IMG/VR virus record: IMGVR_UViG_3300037234_000196
Coordinates: 1 to 44,760 of that record
Direction: 5' to 3' (one strand)
Length of the DNA stretch: 44,760 nt
From: a virus
In this document: positions 18,601-26,974 of the stretch, piece by piece
Layout of the letters: every line of letters starts with the position of its first letter
Position numbering within the stretch: the first letter of the stretch is position 1
Translations under genes and position numbers: made by a program
The notes under the pieces: model-generated
The model's database searches: none
The model's input: only the letters and a program-made list of their open reading frames with translations
What the model was told of the DNA's origin: nothing

Positions 18601-20362
18601 TAGCCGCGTTCACTTGACCTGAGTCGATCAGCTGATCACGAACCTGATCATAGATCTCTTGAGCTTCAACGTACTCGCTGGTGTTCTCCTGAGCTTCCTC
18701 CATCAAACCCTTGATGTAATTGTCAGTCTCATGCTGCACCTGCTCCTGGCGGAACGGTGAAGTGGTCTGATCACTCATTGTCATGCTGTCACGCAACTCG
18801 GTGAAGTGGTCAGTACCTGCAATGTCAGCAGCAAAATCAGCAACAGGCACCTGGACATCAACACCCAGCGCAGCAGCTTCACGCGCCTGTTCTGACAGCA
18901 GCTTCAACGCAGGGTCAGCTTCAATCTCTTCAATGGTCTTGCTCTGAAGGTACAATGATGTCTGAACACCATCAATGAACACGTGAGTATTATTCTCACC
19001 GTCAGCTTCACCGACGAATTGTCTAAATGATTCTTTGTCGCGTTCACGGAGTTTTGAGTCACTGACATTCTCATTAAGAGTGTCGATCTTCAACTGCTCA
19101 TTCTCAGACAACTTATCACGCTGCCGTGTTTCTGCGATGACACTGGCGGTTGTACCAACACCCGCGAATATCAATGATGCTTGAGCACCTTTCTTACCAG
19201 CTTCAAGTACACGTTCACCAGTTTCTTCACTGAATATAGTATCCAGTGCAGATGATAAATCCTGTTCAGTGAATGACTCTTCATCGATGTACTTAGCCAG
19301 TTCACCACCGATGACATTCGTGAATTCCTGTGCACTCTCGGTGACAGCTTCAGTAGCCACTGCGATGCCGTAGTCTTTCATCAAGCGAGTGATCATCGCG
19401 CGACCAGTCTCAGTACCCAGTGCTCTCTTCACTTTACTCTTAATCACAGCACGCATACCAGGTGTAACGGTACGACCCAACGCAGCTAATGATATGAACT
19501 CTAACCCTGCGTTAATTCCACCGACTAGCGTAGCTGCACCACCTGCAACCCGTGGTGATACATAATTACCTTGTTCATCTTGTAATACAATAAACTCATT
19601 GAATGCCAGACCAGCTTCTAAGTCGAAAGCAGCTTTAGCAACACCAACGCGACCTGATATTTTCGCAGCAGGTACACCGAGCGCAATTGCACCAGGTACA
19701 GCACCAACGCCGCCGAATAACACACCCCCAGCAGCACCAGTAGCACCGGCGACAACACCACCTGCTGCTGCATAACCCAAACCGGTACGCAGTATCTCAA
19801 ACATAATCGGCAACTGTTCTGCTGCTGCAACTGGCGCACCAACGAAGAATCCATATTCATCTGCGCCTTGTTTGGTTAGATCTTCAATTTCTTTTAATCG
19901 TGCGATCTGCTCATCAGTGACAACCTCATTTGCACCGAGCGACTGATACATCCTACTTAGGCCGATCTCTGACGACTCGACCATGAGTTGCCCTTTCTCG
20001 AATGACTCTGCTATATCAACCCCGTATTCACTTACAGTTTTTAACCCATCTTCAATTAGCTGCATGACACCAATATCATCCTGGGCAACAACAGCATTGT
20101 CGAAGTTACTGAGGTATTTAGATGTAGCGGGGCTGTTGGTTGTTATGTCATTGAAATCAATACTGTCAAGGTTGAATTTGTGTTCAACGCTCTCATCGAC
20201 TGCGAACGGGGGTACATCAGTGTCAATCGACAACTGCTGAGTTTTAGCATGTTCATCAGGATTGATCTTCAGTGCTTCACTAAAATTCGATTCTAACAGG
20301 TTATTCTCATCAACCTGTTGTTCAACTTCACCGAACTGAACCTTACTCAAATCAAAGGTCAT
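12695..20362 (-). CDS. Giant internal virion / polyvalent protein (gp16-position)
   Basis: This 2555-residue protein is 17% of the genome and sits where T7 has its ejected core protein gp16. Visible parts: a Gly/Ala-rich hydrophobic stretch (about 180-245) that could insert in membranes; a first ADP-ribosyltransferase-like region (about 790-905; H795 in THRSPKDF, GHYLSF, LGHDGVLVEG); a second (about 950-1230; H956 in FHGTTHDFDVFD, AINYFTSS); a zinc-peptidase motif H1287-EFAH1291; long charged helical regions; and C-terminal hydrophobic segments (near 2205-2245, 2410-2460). This domain mix is typical of polyvalent proteins injected with phage DNA. No peptidoglycan-cleaving domain is obvious. 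Region calls come from motifs by eye; overall role as an injected effector is inferred. Confidence 0.8.
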   Translation of the reverse strand: MTFDLSKVQFGEVEQQVDENNLLESNFSEALKINPDEHAKTQQLSIDTDVPPFAVDESVEHKFNLDSIDFNDITTNSPATSKYLSNFDNAVVAQDDIGVMQLIEDGLKTVSEYGVDIAESFEKGQLMVESSEIGLSRMYQSLGANEVVTDEQIARLKEIEDLTKQGADEYGFFVGAPVAAAEQLPIMFEILRTGLGYAAAGGVVAGATGAAGGVLFGGVGAVPGAIALGVPAAKISGRVGVAKAAFDLEAGLAFNEFIVLQDEQGNYVSPRVAGGAATLVGGINAGLEFISLAALGRTVTPGMRAVIKSKVKRALGTETGRAMITRLMKDYGIAVATEAVTESAQEFTNVIGGELAKYIDEESFTEQDLSSALDTIFSEETGERVLEAGKKGAQASLIFAGVGTTASVIAETRQRDKLSENEQLKIDTLNENVSDSKLRERDKESFRQFVGEADGENNTHVFIDGVQTSLYLQSKTIEEIEADPALKLLSEQAREAAALGVDVQVPVADFAADIAGTDHFTELRDSMTMSDQTTSPFRQEQVQHETDNYIKGLMEEAQENTSEYVEAQEIYDQVRDQLIDSGQVNAANASTMAQIVPAWATAQARRQGKTVQQVYQDSGLTIEGPLTGERARLEGEMVLEQPAYKDAPEIFESARDKFLDVLPEDAEVNEVLEAADEFGPDYRKFINALDRDNWLGFDFPSQAISVALSEEIENFEVSPGLKQSIGRMVNAEFAGRRPFAQPGVITDEQITRRREEVDQQQARQDLITETKIRDDAAALSEFNRAKAGETVTVTHRSPKDFTQFDDSLLGQNTTTPAGNLGHYLSFDDVGNAERYGNELSVHEITLENPLVIDAEVFADVLGDLTAEEVMQRREALMELGHDGVLVEGLNWIIAFEGATVTKLEEDLVFAQAPVEIVSTETEEFKKWSGDGEVIEPEDINDHVFKADTPVVVKVFHGTTHDFDVFDALRGNLEGQFGAINYFTSSESDASDNYAGEGPDLTNRIEQRAEQVVDDIQDVIDEEGIDAAKDRFGEEFYDEDTMEFARNVVRQELSGGEEQTMELFVRVDNPFVIGENAEWIEFVDNEEIQNNAIEQVADNNDVTIEEVNENIDSYQVDIDEARWDIEAETPNELIEAIQTISNRHDVDAANLSGQVFELGGEATPETIENLLRESEDYQYADDPETGELIQSQLIAEVIEEMGFDSIILRNAETRFETMNIESGTAHVHIFDSGKTNIKSVENIGTFDPTDPSIFRQRTDGEQVARGYYDPSNSVIRLTEAADLSTFLHEFAHFMYEMEVNGDTEMLQSINNWYKRNAEDVAKEATTYVDGEFDVLKQGERTDKKKVEITADDVITFLDNNTTDNKDKDAAIRRAVHEQFARGFETYLMEGKAPSIELRNAFRAFARWLVRIYQSLRKQLDVNLDDEMRQVFDRLIATEEQIQAAESRARVEPMFTNAAMAGMTEDEFADYQKRQEKVKDVQSETLRNKIIKQLTRQTQKWWKEEKQDIIDEELDSLSKEQIYKARTELRDGEFKIDHAAVKAMVGEEKIDKRDVKSVIVPPELRGMTAKGMRGVHPDEAAAFFGYGSGSEMLIDLITAPTIKAQAEVNAEARMVERHGDILTDGTIEREADEAVQNEERGKLILHELKMLAKGTTAPTVDRATIKAMAEERIGRLSFRENHPGKYRKAEIRAAQESARMLAEGNKEGAAEAKMRQVMNYYLGMAATSAKNETTKIVDRMARYNKKKVREEIMKAENGYMDQITKILGRFEFRKVATLKEVESINTWMKDRMENDGDGLVLSNAVLNESYVTHWKNIPFSDLQGVNDSVKNIEHVARYANKLKVAGEEIEFQKLKANWIDHISEQDARFETKESRSRIDDARKATLSEHIQRWASQLTKIPFLASWLDGGDRVGMSHDILTQPFTDALDAKMNLVDDVATPVIKAINNRSKEDAARHNTKVFIPEIDDTLQGHQVLAVALNTGNQGNLKKLLLGEGWADPENEAEITIDNPKLQAVLAHMTKSDWELVQLIWDQMDTLYPQLAEVHRRTTGLVPPKVVATPVVTEHGTFKGGYYPVKYSPKRSHKAEKNAEKREAETESMFNNTASIQSSVNTGATNERTGFYDRIYLSMEVVPDHFNETIHYITHHDAVRQVNRLIQSPDVASAITAVMGEAEFKELKPWLNDIAKDGRQQPVKTYIDEAFGRLRFGTTLGVMGFKATTGIMQLFGIFTTAAELGVGPTVKGVQAVVGNAWYMRTIRKLLGSRENMQSGWDFANERSKVLPHRVKTMDREIRNAMNRLSKKTGPLAAVQEVSMKHIALIQVYMVDLPTWHAAYDKHLSENGDEVKAVHFADVTLENTQGSGATKDMARIMRSQSKIHTTFTMFMTFFSSLGNLTRDLIRGTKSGVYSPTSAAAKAMFLFTIPVFLEMFMRGELDEPEGEDERMSNFLTMVALYPVTSVPFVRDVASGAFTDFGYNSTPVAAMMERGITSGKGLVKNIMTDEDITLGQIKNVSKLIAAGIGVPGVNQMWSTGEHLYDVIEDGEEFTTRELLFGPSRE

Positions 20363-22017
20363 TATTTTGTCGCCTGTCTGTATGTACTCAGAATAGTGTC
20401 AATTGTCACAGGTTGATCACTTAATTTCAATAAATCCTTGACTTGAGTAAACGACTCTTCACCATGTGCATCAACAAATTTACTCAACTCAGCAACCTGT
20501 TCAGGGCGTGCAGTCTTCAGATCAATATCAACGTCAGGCATGAGGTAATCAAACCCACCTAGTGAACGCTCAATTACGAATCTGCGACTATAATCAGCCA
20601 ACAGTTCATCGATTTCACTGGGTGCAAGTTTACCACCCTTAATCTCTTCAGCATCTTCAATCGCACCCTGTACTGTGGTCATAAGCGTTTGTACTTGTGC
20701 TGATTTTGCCTTGTTACCTTTCCATGTTTTCTTCTTGCCGAAGAACTGTTCAGCAATCAAAGTGACCTTGTTGGCAGGGGTCTGTACCGATGTGACACTC
20801 TGACCCCTCTTTGCCTTGTCCACTGCCGACCGTAACTTAGATAAGTCAGCAGGTTTGAGCACATGAGTCCATTCAGCAGGGTTGACCTGCATCAATTGTT
20901 TACGTGGAAGACTTAGTAACTCATTGAATTTAATCTGATCGGTGGTCATGTGTTTACCAGCCAACAGATTGTTACGCTGCTGTGATGACATACCTTCCCA
21001 TGCTTCAGCATTATTAGCTTTGAATGATTCAGTAGTACCACCACCGTTAAAATGCTCTATACCCTGATCGTAAAACTCAGCTTCAATTTCTTTCTCAGCT
21101 TGAGTTTTACGGGTGTACTGTGTCATCGCTTCAGACATTGTTTTCTTACGCAGGTCAAGATCTTCAATCTTGTTGACTTCTTCAATGATGTCAGCTTTAT
21201 TCTCATGCTGACCCACCAGCTTGCCAGCGGTGAGAGTCGCAGCACGAGCGTCAGATTCAGTCTTCTCAATCTTCGCTTTCTTCTCGACTAACCCTTCCAG
21301 CTTCACTTTGTCCGGGCCTTCTAATCGTTCACCGTAGGATTCCAGTGCCTGCTTACCCTCAGCAGCACTACTTTGTGTAGCAGCCTCGACAGTGGATTTA
21401 GCGAACGATGATTCAAATGTTTGCAGCTTCTCAGCTTTAGCTTCAGGACTGTCGCCCATCAAGTCAGACGCATCGATAATAGCCTGACGACCGAGTACAT
21501 TCTGCACTTTTAATCGATCAGGTTCATTCCAGTATAGTGATGCGTTTTCAATTGAGTTCTCAACCTGTGCCTCAATGGTGGACACTTCCCAGGCTTTGAG
21601 ACCTTTGGCAGAATGTCTGCTGATGTCAACCTGACCACGCGTGATATGAGCGTCAGCAGCGCGGTCGAACATCTGTTTAGCTTGAACACCAAGGGTTTCC
21701 CCGTATTTCATCTTCAGATCATCCAGAGCCTTTGTAGCGGCTGCTGAATTATCATAAGCATCACGACCTTGAGAGTTAAAGTACCCACTGTCAGGGTTGA
21801 AGAACATATCATTTTTATCACGCTCAAAATTAACGACAGCTTCTTCAGCTGAGGTGGTGTCAACACGCTGTTTGAGCTGTAAACCTGATCGAACCACGTC
21901 GGTCAGCCCTTTAGCAATAGCACCACCGAACGCACCTGGTGGAGCATCTTGAGCAGTCGGCTGTGATACTACTTGAGTCTGTACTTGTTCAGGTTGGTAC
22001 GTTGCTATTTTTGGCAT
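20362..22017 (-). CDS. Internal virion protein (T7 gp15-like position)
   Basis: The 551-residue protein is almost all helical and charged, with an N-terminal Pro/Gln-rich stretch (PEQVQTQVVSQPTAQDAPPG) and then GAFGGAIAKGLTDVV. By order (after the gp14-like gene and before the giant gene) and composition it fits the gp15-type internal core protein that forms part of the ejection channel. Direct sequence similarity to T7 gp15 is not evident to me. Its stop overlaps the giant gene's start by 1 bp. Confidence 0.7.
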   Translation of the reverse strand: MPKIATYQPEQVQTQVVSQPTAQDAPPGAFGGAIAKGLTDVVRSGLQLKQRVDTTSAEEAVVNFERDKNDMFFNPDSGYFNSQGRDAYDNSAAATKALDDLKMKYGETLGVQAKQMFDRAADAHITRGQVDISRHSAKGLKAWEVSTIEAQVENSIENASLYWNEPDRLKVQNVLGRQAIIDASDLMGDSPEAKAEKLQTFESSFAKSTVEAATQSSAAEGKQALESYGERLEGPDKVKLEGLVEKKAKIEKTESDARAATLTAGKLVGQHENKADIIEEVNKIEDLDLRKKTMSEAMTQYTRKTQAEKEIEAEFYDQGIEHFNGGGTTESFKANNAEAWEGMSSQQRNNLLAGKHMTTDQIKFNELLSLPRKQLMQVNPAEWTHVLKPADLSKLRSAVDKAKRGQSVTSVQTPANKVTLIAEQFFGKKKTWKGNKAKSAQVQTLMTTVQGAIEDAEEIKGGKLAPSEIDELLADYSRRFVIERSLGGFDYLMPDVDIDLKTARPEQVAELSKFVDAHGEESFTQVKDLLKLSDQPVTIDTILSTYRQATK

Positions 22018-22020
22018 GGT

Positions 22021-22545
22021 TTATAGACTCAGTGGTGCTGGGTTTTTCGTTATACCTGCGCTATTCGGTGTAAACCATTTATCAGCCACACCTGTGTCTA
22101 ATACATCAGCAGTGCCACCGAGTATTGTACCAAACGCTTGCTGTTGACCAGCTGATTCAGCGAATGCACCTTGCTGACGGGTCAAACCTGCACCAGTCTG
22201 CAATGATTCAACCTGTAATTGAGTATTACTGCGAATACGCAGTGCGTCAGCTTCACCGAGTGTGAGTGTATCTTCCTGCAATTGTAGAGCTGAACCTGAC
22301 TCTAACTCAACCCCGGCAGCACCTAGCTGTGCTCTCTGTTTAGACAACAACTCAGCGGTTTTACGGCGTTGGATATTCTCAGCTTCAGTACCAGCGCGTC
22401 GTGTTTCCTGAGCTTGATTCTCAGCTACACGGGCATTATATTCGGCAGTACCTTTTCTGAATTTACCTTGAGCACGCTGACCTTGATATGCCATAGCTGT
22501 TGACGCTACAGTCATGACAGCCATTATTGTTGTTGGTTCACACAT
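22021..22545 (-). CDS. Internal virion protein (T7 gp14-like)
   Basis: The 174-residue protein begins MCEPTTIMAVMTVASTAMAYQGQ, a start typical of podovirus internal core proteins of the gp14 type. There is a short hydrophobic N-terminus, then long helices rich in Ala, Gln and Arg. Such proteins are ejected and form a pore in the host outer membrane. The gene lies between the gp13-like and gp15-like genes, as in T7, and its ATG overlaps the preceding stop by 1 bp. Confidence 0.75.
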   Translation of the reverse strand: MCEPTTIMAVMTVASTAMAYQGQRAQGKFRKGTAEYNARVAENQAQETRRAGTEAENIQRRKTAELLSKQRAQLGAAGVELESGSALQLQEDTLTLGEADALRIRSNTQLQVESLQTGAGLTRQQGAFAESAGQQQAFGTILGGTADVLDTGVADKWFTPNSAGITKNPAPLSL

Positions 22546-23015
22546 CAGTCGGATCTCTCAAGATAGAATTTATGGAACAACTCACCCTCGCACCCGTACT
22601 CAACAGGGTCACCAAGTGTGAATCCGATCCGTTTAAGCCATTTGATGCTGACCTTATTCTCAGTGTGTACATAGTTGAACAACCTCGGACATACAGTCAG
22701 CATTTCGTTAATTATTTCAGGAACCTGTATTAAAAAATGACGCTTGTATTTCAAGGCACCATCAGTGCCAAGCAACCACGGAACCCCTGTACCCGTTAAT
22801 ATATCACGAATTACCAGCCCTAGCACTACACACGGCACATCGTTCACGACAACGACAACTGTGTAATCTGATATCTCACACCCATCTAACAGCGCACTAA
22901 GTGGTGTGAGATGACCTGAAGCCCATATCTCATCAACATCAGCCTGGCGCATATCAGCTGCAACAGCTTCGATAAGCTCACGAGTGGGCTTGAGAAATTT
23001 AACTCCCGCCGACAT
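22545..23015 (-). CDS. T7 gp13-like protein (GNAT-fold)
   Basis: The 156-residue protein matches the gp13/DUF2833 group of podoviruses: an acetyltransferase-like fold with TRELIEAVAADMRQADVDEIWASGH, a VVVVNDVPCVVLGL strand pair, WLLGTDG and a C-terminal WLKRIGFTLGDPVEYG. It is made late and in T7 is a virion morphogenesis protein. Catalytic acetyltransfer has not been shown for this family. It overlaps the tail tube B gene's end by 17 bp. Confidence 0.8.
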   Translation of the reverse strand: MSAGVKFLKPTRELIEAVAADMRQADVDEIWASGHLTPLSALLDGCEISDYTVVVVVNDVPCVVLGLVIRDILTGTGVPWLLGTDGALKYKRHFLIQVPEIINEMLTVCPRLFNYVHTENKVSIKWLKRIGFTLGDPVEYGCEGELFHKFYLERSD

Positions 23016-25323
23016 CTACGCTCGGAATCACTGATAAGATTGCCATTGGCAACGGTGCTCGTTGTTCAATGCGAACTCCGCCGCCTTTAGACCATAATGG
23101 TTCAATGACAACTTCTTGTTTGTATGTTCTCAATGCAATAGCATCATAAGCATCAGCTTCAAATCGAGGTTTAATTTCATGGAATATGACATCTTGACCA
23201 CTGGTTGCATCTTGGCGTGGTCCAACGAACCCACCACGTGTACCTTCAACTTCAATGAATACTTTAGAAACAGACACTGAACGAGCCTTCAATGAGTCAG
23301 AGGGTGATGCTATGTCAATATCAAGCATCTCGATAACAGGTGTATATGGTAGACCGACATGCACCTTAGACGCTTCACGATCCAGTGTGATAGAACCACC
23401 TGATACAGTCTTACCTTCAACAACATAACCATCAGCAAGCACAGCTACAGCCTCACCTTCAAGGTGATCAAGTCCACTGATGACCGTAGCCGGTGACCCG
23501 TTATAAGACAACCCTGAATCAACATAAAAAGCATCTTCAGCGACCTTACTCTCACGCTTCTCAAGACGTTCAACGTATCGTACAGTGTTACCGTCAATTG
23601 TTCTTTTAACTATCGCATACAACGCATCACGACCGTCTTCACTGATCGTTGCTATAGATTCAAACTCACCATCAGTAACATGGTGGTGCCAACCCCACAC
23701 CTGGTGCTCACGTTGGTAAGTAAGACCGAGCAGTACCCCATCATTACGAACACACCATAAGATTCCGTACGGCTCGTTAGAATAAGCCATTTCAATAACT
23801 TCATGATCTTCAAACAGATGCTCAGACATCAATGATAAATCGTTACCTGTATATTTATCATTGCTGAACTCATACCCCAGGTCACGAATGCGTGCACCTT
23901 TTTCCTGTAGATACAACACGGTACTGTTAATGATCACAGGTTTAACCCATGATGCGCCATTGTATGATTGAGGACGGACACCGATGGTTGATGGGGTGAG
24001 AACTCTGTCTTGACCTTCACTCACCAGCCACTCGCCGCCTGATGTAAGTAATATCAGCGAATCTAAAGATATTATGTGTCGGATTTCATTTACCTGTTGC
24101 GCTGCAATAGTAAACGTCACAGCATCATCATCGCGTGCAGGTTTAGATGTTCGCAATGAATTGAAATTATTAACCTGGGTGGTATATGTTGCTTGAGGTT
24201 CATTATTCGTATTAGCGAATATTTGACGTTGCTGATAATAATTTACAGCAGCAGGTTTGTTATCTGCGCCAGCGAAGGATTGTCTGTCTTCAGGAGGGGC
24301 ATCACTGGTGATAGGTGCGATGTTATAATCATCAAAAGAATTATTGCTAGAATCACCAATCCACCCGTACACATCAGTATTGTTCGATGGGTCTTTATAA
24401 ATACGATAATAATCAGCACCACTGACCGCACCCCATTCAATGCGCACACCACCAGTGACTGATAACGAATCAGTGATAACAGATGCTGCTGATGATGCTA
24501 GGGATTCTATCCCTGACTCATCAACTGCTGTCACTACATAAGTGTAAGTTTTTTCAAAATCACCAAAGCCAGAACCAACTGTTGTCGCACTGTTCTCACG
24601 AGTAGCAGTACCACCTGATGTGTACGCAGTGTGACCTGTAGAGTCTTCACCATCGAGTTCAATGTGATCGGCATCCACTACTGTGATCCTGAATAACCTA
24701 TCATTAACCTCAACCATTCCTACAACATTTTCAATAGTGGTTAGGTTACCTGTTACAAAACCATGCCCCACAGCAGTCACAACAGCTGGGTTAGCCTGTG
24801 AAATACCAGTTATAACTTTGACTGTCGCACCTGAAAAAGCCGGTGCAGTGACAGATGATGAATAGTCAATATCAGTTAATGTCCAGTTATCATCAGCAAG
24901 GCGATTCAGATTCGCAGGGTCATGGTCAGGATGAACAATGGTCATTACATCTGCTGATTGAGTGAAACCTAATCTCGATAACTGTACTTCAGTGTAGGGG
25001 GTGACCAATTCAAAAAGAGCTGGACCAGCACCATCGAGTACATACCCTCCGTTTTTAATGACTCGCATTTTCAAATGCTCAAAATGCAATATGTACGTTT
25101 GCTCAGTGCTAAAACTGAATGGTATGAGTTTACCTACTTTTGAATGGTCGTCAGATTCACCGATGAACTTGAACCCGGGGCGTGAATAAACACCACCCTG
25201 CGCACGTACGAAGAAATTCTCACAGAGGTTAAGACCTGTTGAATATTTAACGATATCAGCACGAGACTGTAAAGATGGTGCAATCTCACCAGATGTAAAA
25301 CTGCGTTGGATAGTCTGTGGCAC
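22999..25323 (-). CDS. Tail tubular protein B (nozzle)
   Basis: The 774-residue nozzle protein has the family start PQTIQRSFTSGEIAPSLQSR followed by ENFFVRAQGGVYSRPGFKF. Most of it is beta-rich. Around residues 260-310 is an inserted fibronectin III-like segment (KTYTYVVTAVDESGIESLASS...VRIEWGAVSGADYYRIYKD) that could be surface-exposed. It starts with GTG, with AGGAG 7 bp upstream. It follows tail tube A by 3 bp, as gp12 follows gp11 in T7, and would form the distal tail knob. Confidence 0.85.
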   Translation of the reverse strand: MPQTIQRSFTSGEIAPSLQSRADIVKYSTGLNLCENFFVRAQGGVYSRPGFKFIGESDDHSKVGKLIPFSFSTEQTYILHFEHLKMRVIKNGGYVLDGAGPALFELVTPYTEVQLSRLGFTQSADVMTIVHPDHDPANLNRLADDNWTLTDIDYSSSVTAPAFSGATVKVITGISQANPAVVTAVGHGFVTGNLTTIENVVGMVEVNDRLFRITVVDADHIELDGEDSTGHTAYTSGGTATRENSATTVGSGFGDFEKTYTYVVTAVDESGIESLASSAASVITDSLSVTGGVRIEWGAVSGADYYRIYKDPSNNTDVYGWIGDSSNNSFDDYNIAPITSDAPPEDRQSFAGADNKPAAVNYYQQRQIFANTNNEPQATYTTQVNNFNSLRTSKPARDDDAVTFTIAAQQVNEIRHIISLDSLILLTSGGEWLVSEGQDRVLTPSTIGVRPQSYNGASWVKPVIINSTVLYLQEKGARIRDLGYEFSNDKYTGNDLSLMSEHLFEDHEVIEMAYSNEPYGILWCVRNDGVLLGLTYQREHQVWGWHHHVTDGEFESIATISEDGRDALYAIVKRTIDGNTVRYVERLEKRESKVAEDAFYVDSGLSYNGSPATVISGLDHLEGEAVAVLADGYVVEGKTVSGGSITLDREASKVHVGLPYTPVIEMLDIDIASPSDSLKARSVSVSKVFIEVEGTRGGFVGPRQDATSGQDVIFHEIKPRFEADAYDAIALRTYKQEVVIEPLWSKGGGVRIEQRAPLPMAILSVIPSVDVGGS

Positions 25324-25326
25324 CGC

Positions 25327-25980
25327 TTATCTCCTAATGGTTTCAAACTCACTTAGTGGAGGTTCATTGTACTGATCATTCAAGTCATTCGCCAGAGCAG
25401 CATTTAAGTATTCTTTGTACAATTGCAGGTTGTCATTGCGAAACTGCCGACCTGTTTCAGCACCTACAATCGGTATCGCTAAATGAGCAGACAGCAGCAT
25501 GGCAAGTGCCATGACGAAATCATCAGTGAATAAGTTCGGATCGGTTACTTTTACCGCGTAGTCAATTCGCAACTCAGACTCGTTAGCACCAATTGTTTTA
25601 TTGTTATCGAAGTTGAACACCTCATAAGGAACTTGAGGTCGTAAGTCTTTCAATGGTAACAGTTGACTATCAAGTAATCTTGACACTACACCAGCATCTG
25701 CGTTCAGCAACTCTTCATGAGCACCAACTAAACGGTGAATCTTTAAACAGTCAGTAGGATATTGGTATGCGTAAGCCCAGTTAAATATCTCTGTTGTTAA
25801 TACAGATAGTGCTCTAATCTTACGATTGAATCCCCAACCTTCAGTCAATAATCTATCACGTAGAATAGGGTATTTAAGTTTACAAGTCTGTGCCTGTAAA
25901 CTACCCTCAGTAAGAGAGTTGATACTCCCACCGCGTATATCAGATAATGCTAAATTGCAGATTTCAACTTCACTTGACAT
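25327..25980 (-). CDS. Tail tubular protein A (adaptor)
   Basis: The 217-residue protein fits the gp11-type adaptor (MSSEVEICNLALSDIRGGSINSL..., CKLKYPILRDRLLTEGWGFNRK, YAYQYPTDCLKIHRL, and LLSAHLAIPIVG near the end). It forms the ring between the portal and the nozzle. It is directly followed by the nozzle gene and preceded by the small 25983 gene with 2 bp between. Confidence 0.85.
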   Translation of the reverse strand: MSSEVEICNLALSDIRGGSINSLTEGSLQAQTCKLKYPILRDRLLTEGWGFNRKIRALSVLTTEIFNWAYAYQYPTDCLKIHRLVGAHEELLNADAGVVSRLLDSQLLPLKDLRPQVPYEVFNFDNNKTIGANESELRIDYAVKVTDPNLFTDDFVMALAMLLSAHLAIPIVGAETGRQFRNDNLQLYKEYLNAALANDLNDQYNEPPLSEFETIRR

Positions 25981-25982
25981 GG

Positions 25983-26228
25983 TTAATCCTCAGATGACTG
26001 CCATTCAGAATTATAAAAGAATTTGAATATTTCTTCACGGTTAGTATTATCAAAGTGCTTGACGATACATTCGTATTTCAGTATTTTACTATGATTCACT
26101 TTGATTAGTTCTTGAGTACCTGCGACATTTGATGTTTTAGATAGCAACCCACCCTCATGTAACAATTCAGCCTCAATTAAGAAATCACGATAATCATTTG
26201 ACTTAGTATCAACTAAATATGTATTCAT
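25983..26228 (-). CDS. Small unknown virion-region protein
   Basis: The 81-residue protein (MNTYLVDTKSNDYRDFLIEAEL...EWQSSED) is charged, with alternating beta-like stretches. Start 26228 is chosen because the ATG overlaps the stop of the lectin-like gene (ATGA) and has an AGAGG upstream. The longer frame to 26294 would run well inside that gene. Position between capsid decoration genes and tail genes suggests a structural or assembly role. No family recognised. Confidence 0.65.
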   Translation of the reverse strand: MNTYLVDTKSNDYRDFLIEAELLHEGGLLSKTSNVAGTQELIKVNHSKILKYECIVKHFDNTNREEIFKFFYNSEWQSSED

Positions 26229-26974
26229 GAGAGCGGCCTCTCTAGCGACCCTGTGACAGTGAGGCCACCGCCGGTGCCCTTGTTTATATGCCAAGACGCA
26301 TAATCGCCAGCAAAGTACATTATTGGAGCAGTTCCGGTTGCTGCCGAACCATCGCCATTTGAATTCAAAACTGGTTGACCTTGAGAATTAAAAAATTTCC
26401 TGCGGTTAGCTTCGACTGAGAAATCAATACCCGTATCTACATTGAAATACATAAAATTAATGTCTGCGTTTACCTTGGCTATTCCTCCAATCCAGAACGC
26501 ACCAATGACATGCTCTGTTACCGTGTAATCAATGTCGCCAGCAACTCTTGTTGTAAGCGTTAAATCGGAAGCGTCATCAATATATAGATGATTATTTGCA
26601 TCAGCGGAAGTATCCCAACTGCATAATATATTATGGTATCTTCCATCGGCGGTTATAGTTCCAGTGGACGCAATCTCAATCTTTGCTGCTGATGTAGAAT
26701 CGAGCATTTTGAATAACAGAGTATTATCAAGCTGCTTTATTATCTCTACTTTTGCAGAGTTGGTGGAGTACAGTTTTTGCACAACTCCATCGCCACCATT
26801 AAACCGGATACGTGCAACAAAAATGCCTGTTGCGCCATCAGCATTGCCAGCTAAATCTGCGCCTCTACTAAGGTAATCATTAGTGCCATCAAATGATGCA
26901 CCGAAAATACCAAAAGAAGGTCTACCAACACCCCTCACAGCGTTTCTCACAGCACCTCTGATAGCGTTACGCAT
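26225..26974 (-). CDS. LamG/concanavalin A-like domain protein
   Basis: The 249-residue protein has a short Arg-rich N-terminus (MRNAIRGAVRNAVRGVGRPS). A LamG-type jelly-roll follows, marked by FDGTNDYLSR, RIRFNGGDG, ITADGRYHNILCSWDTS, HLYIDD and IGAFWIGGIAKVNADINFMYF. Such domains bind sugars and decorate capsids or tails. It lies between capsid and tail genes, so it is probably virion-attached; the N-terminal repeats may be the docking segment. The ligand is unknown. Confidence 0.75.
   Translation of the reverse strand: MRNAIRGAVRNAVRGVGRPSFGIFGASFDGTNDYLSRGADLAGNADGATGIFVARIRFNGGDGVVQKLYSTNSAKVEIIKQLDNTLLFKMLDSTSAAKIEIASTGTITADGRYHNILCSWDTSADANNHLYIDDASDLTLTTRVAGDIDYTVTEHVIGAFWIGGIAKVNADINFMYFNVDTGIDFSVEANRRKFFNSQGQPVLNSNGDGSAATGTAPIMYFAGDYASWHINKGTGGGLTVTGSLERPLS

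Noticed and set aside
12957-20240. Many plus-strand frames of 60-170 codons antisense to the giant gene
   Set aside because: They arise from codon bias of the 7.7-kb minus-strand gene and lack ribosome sites and recognisable domains.
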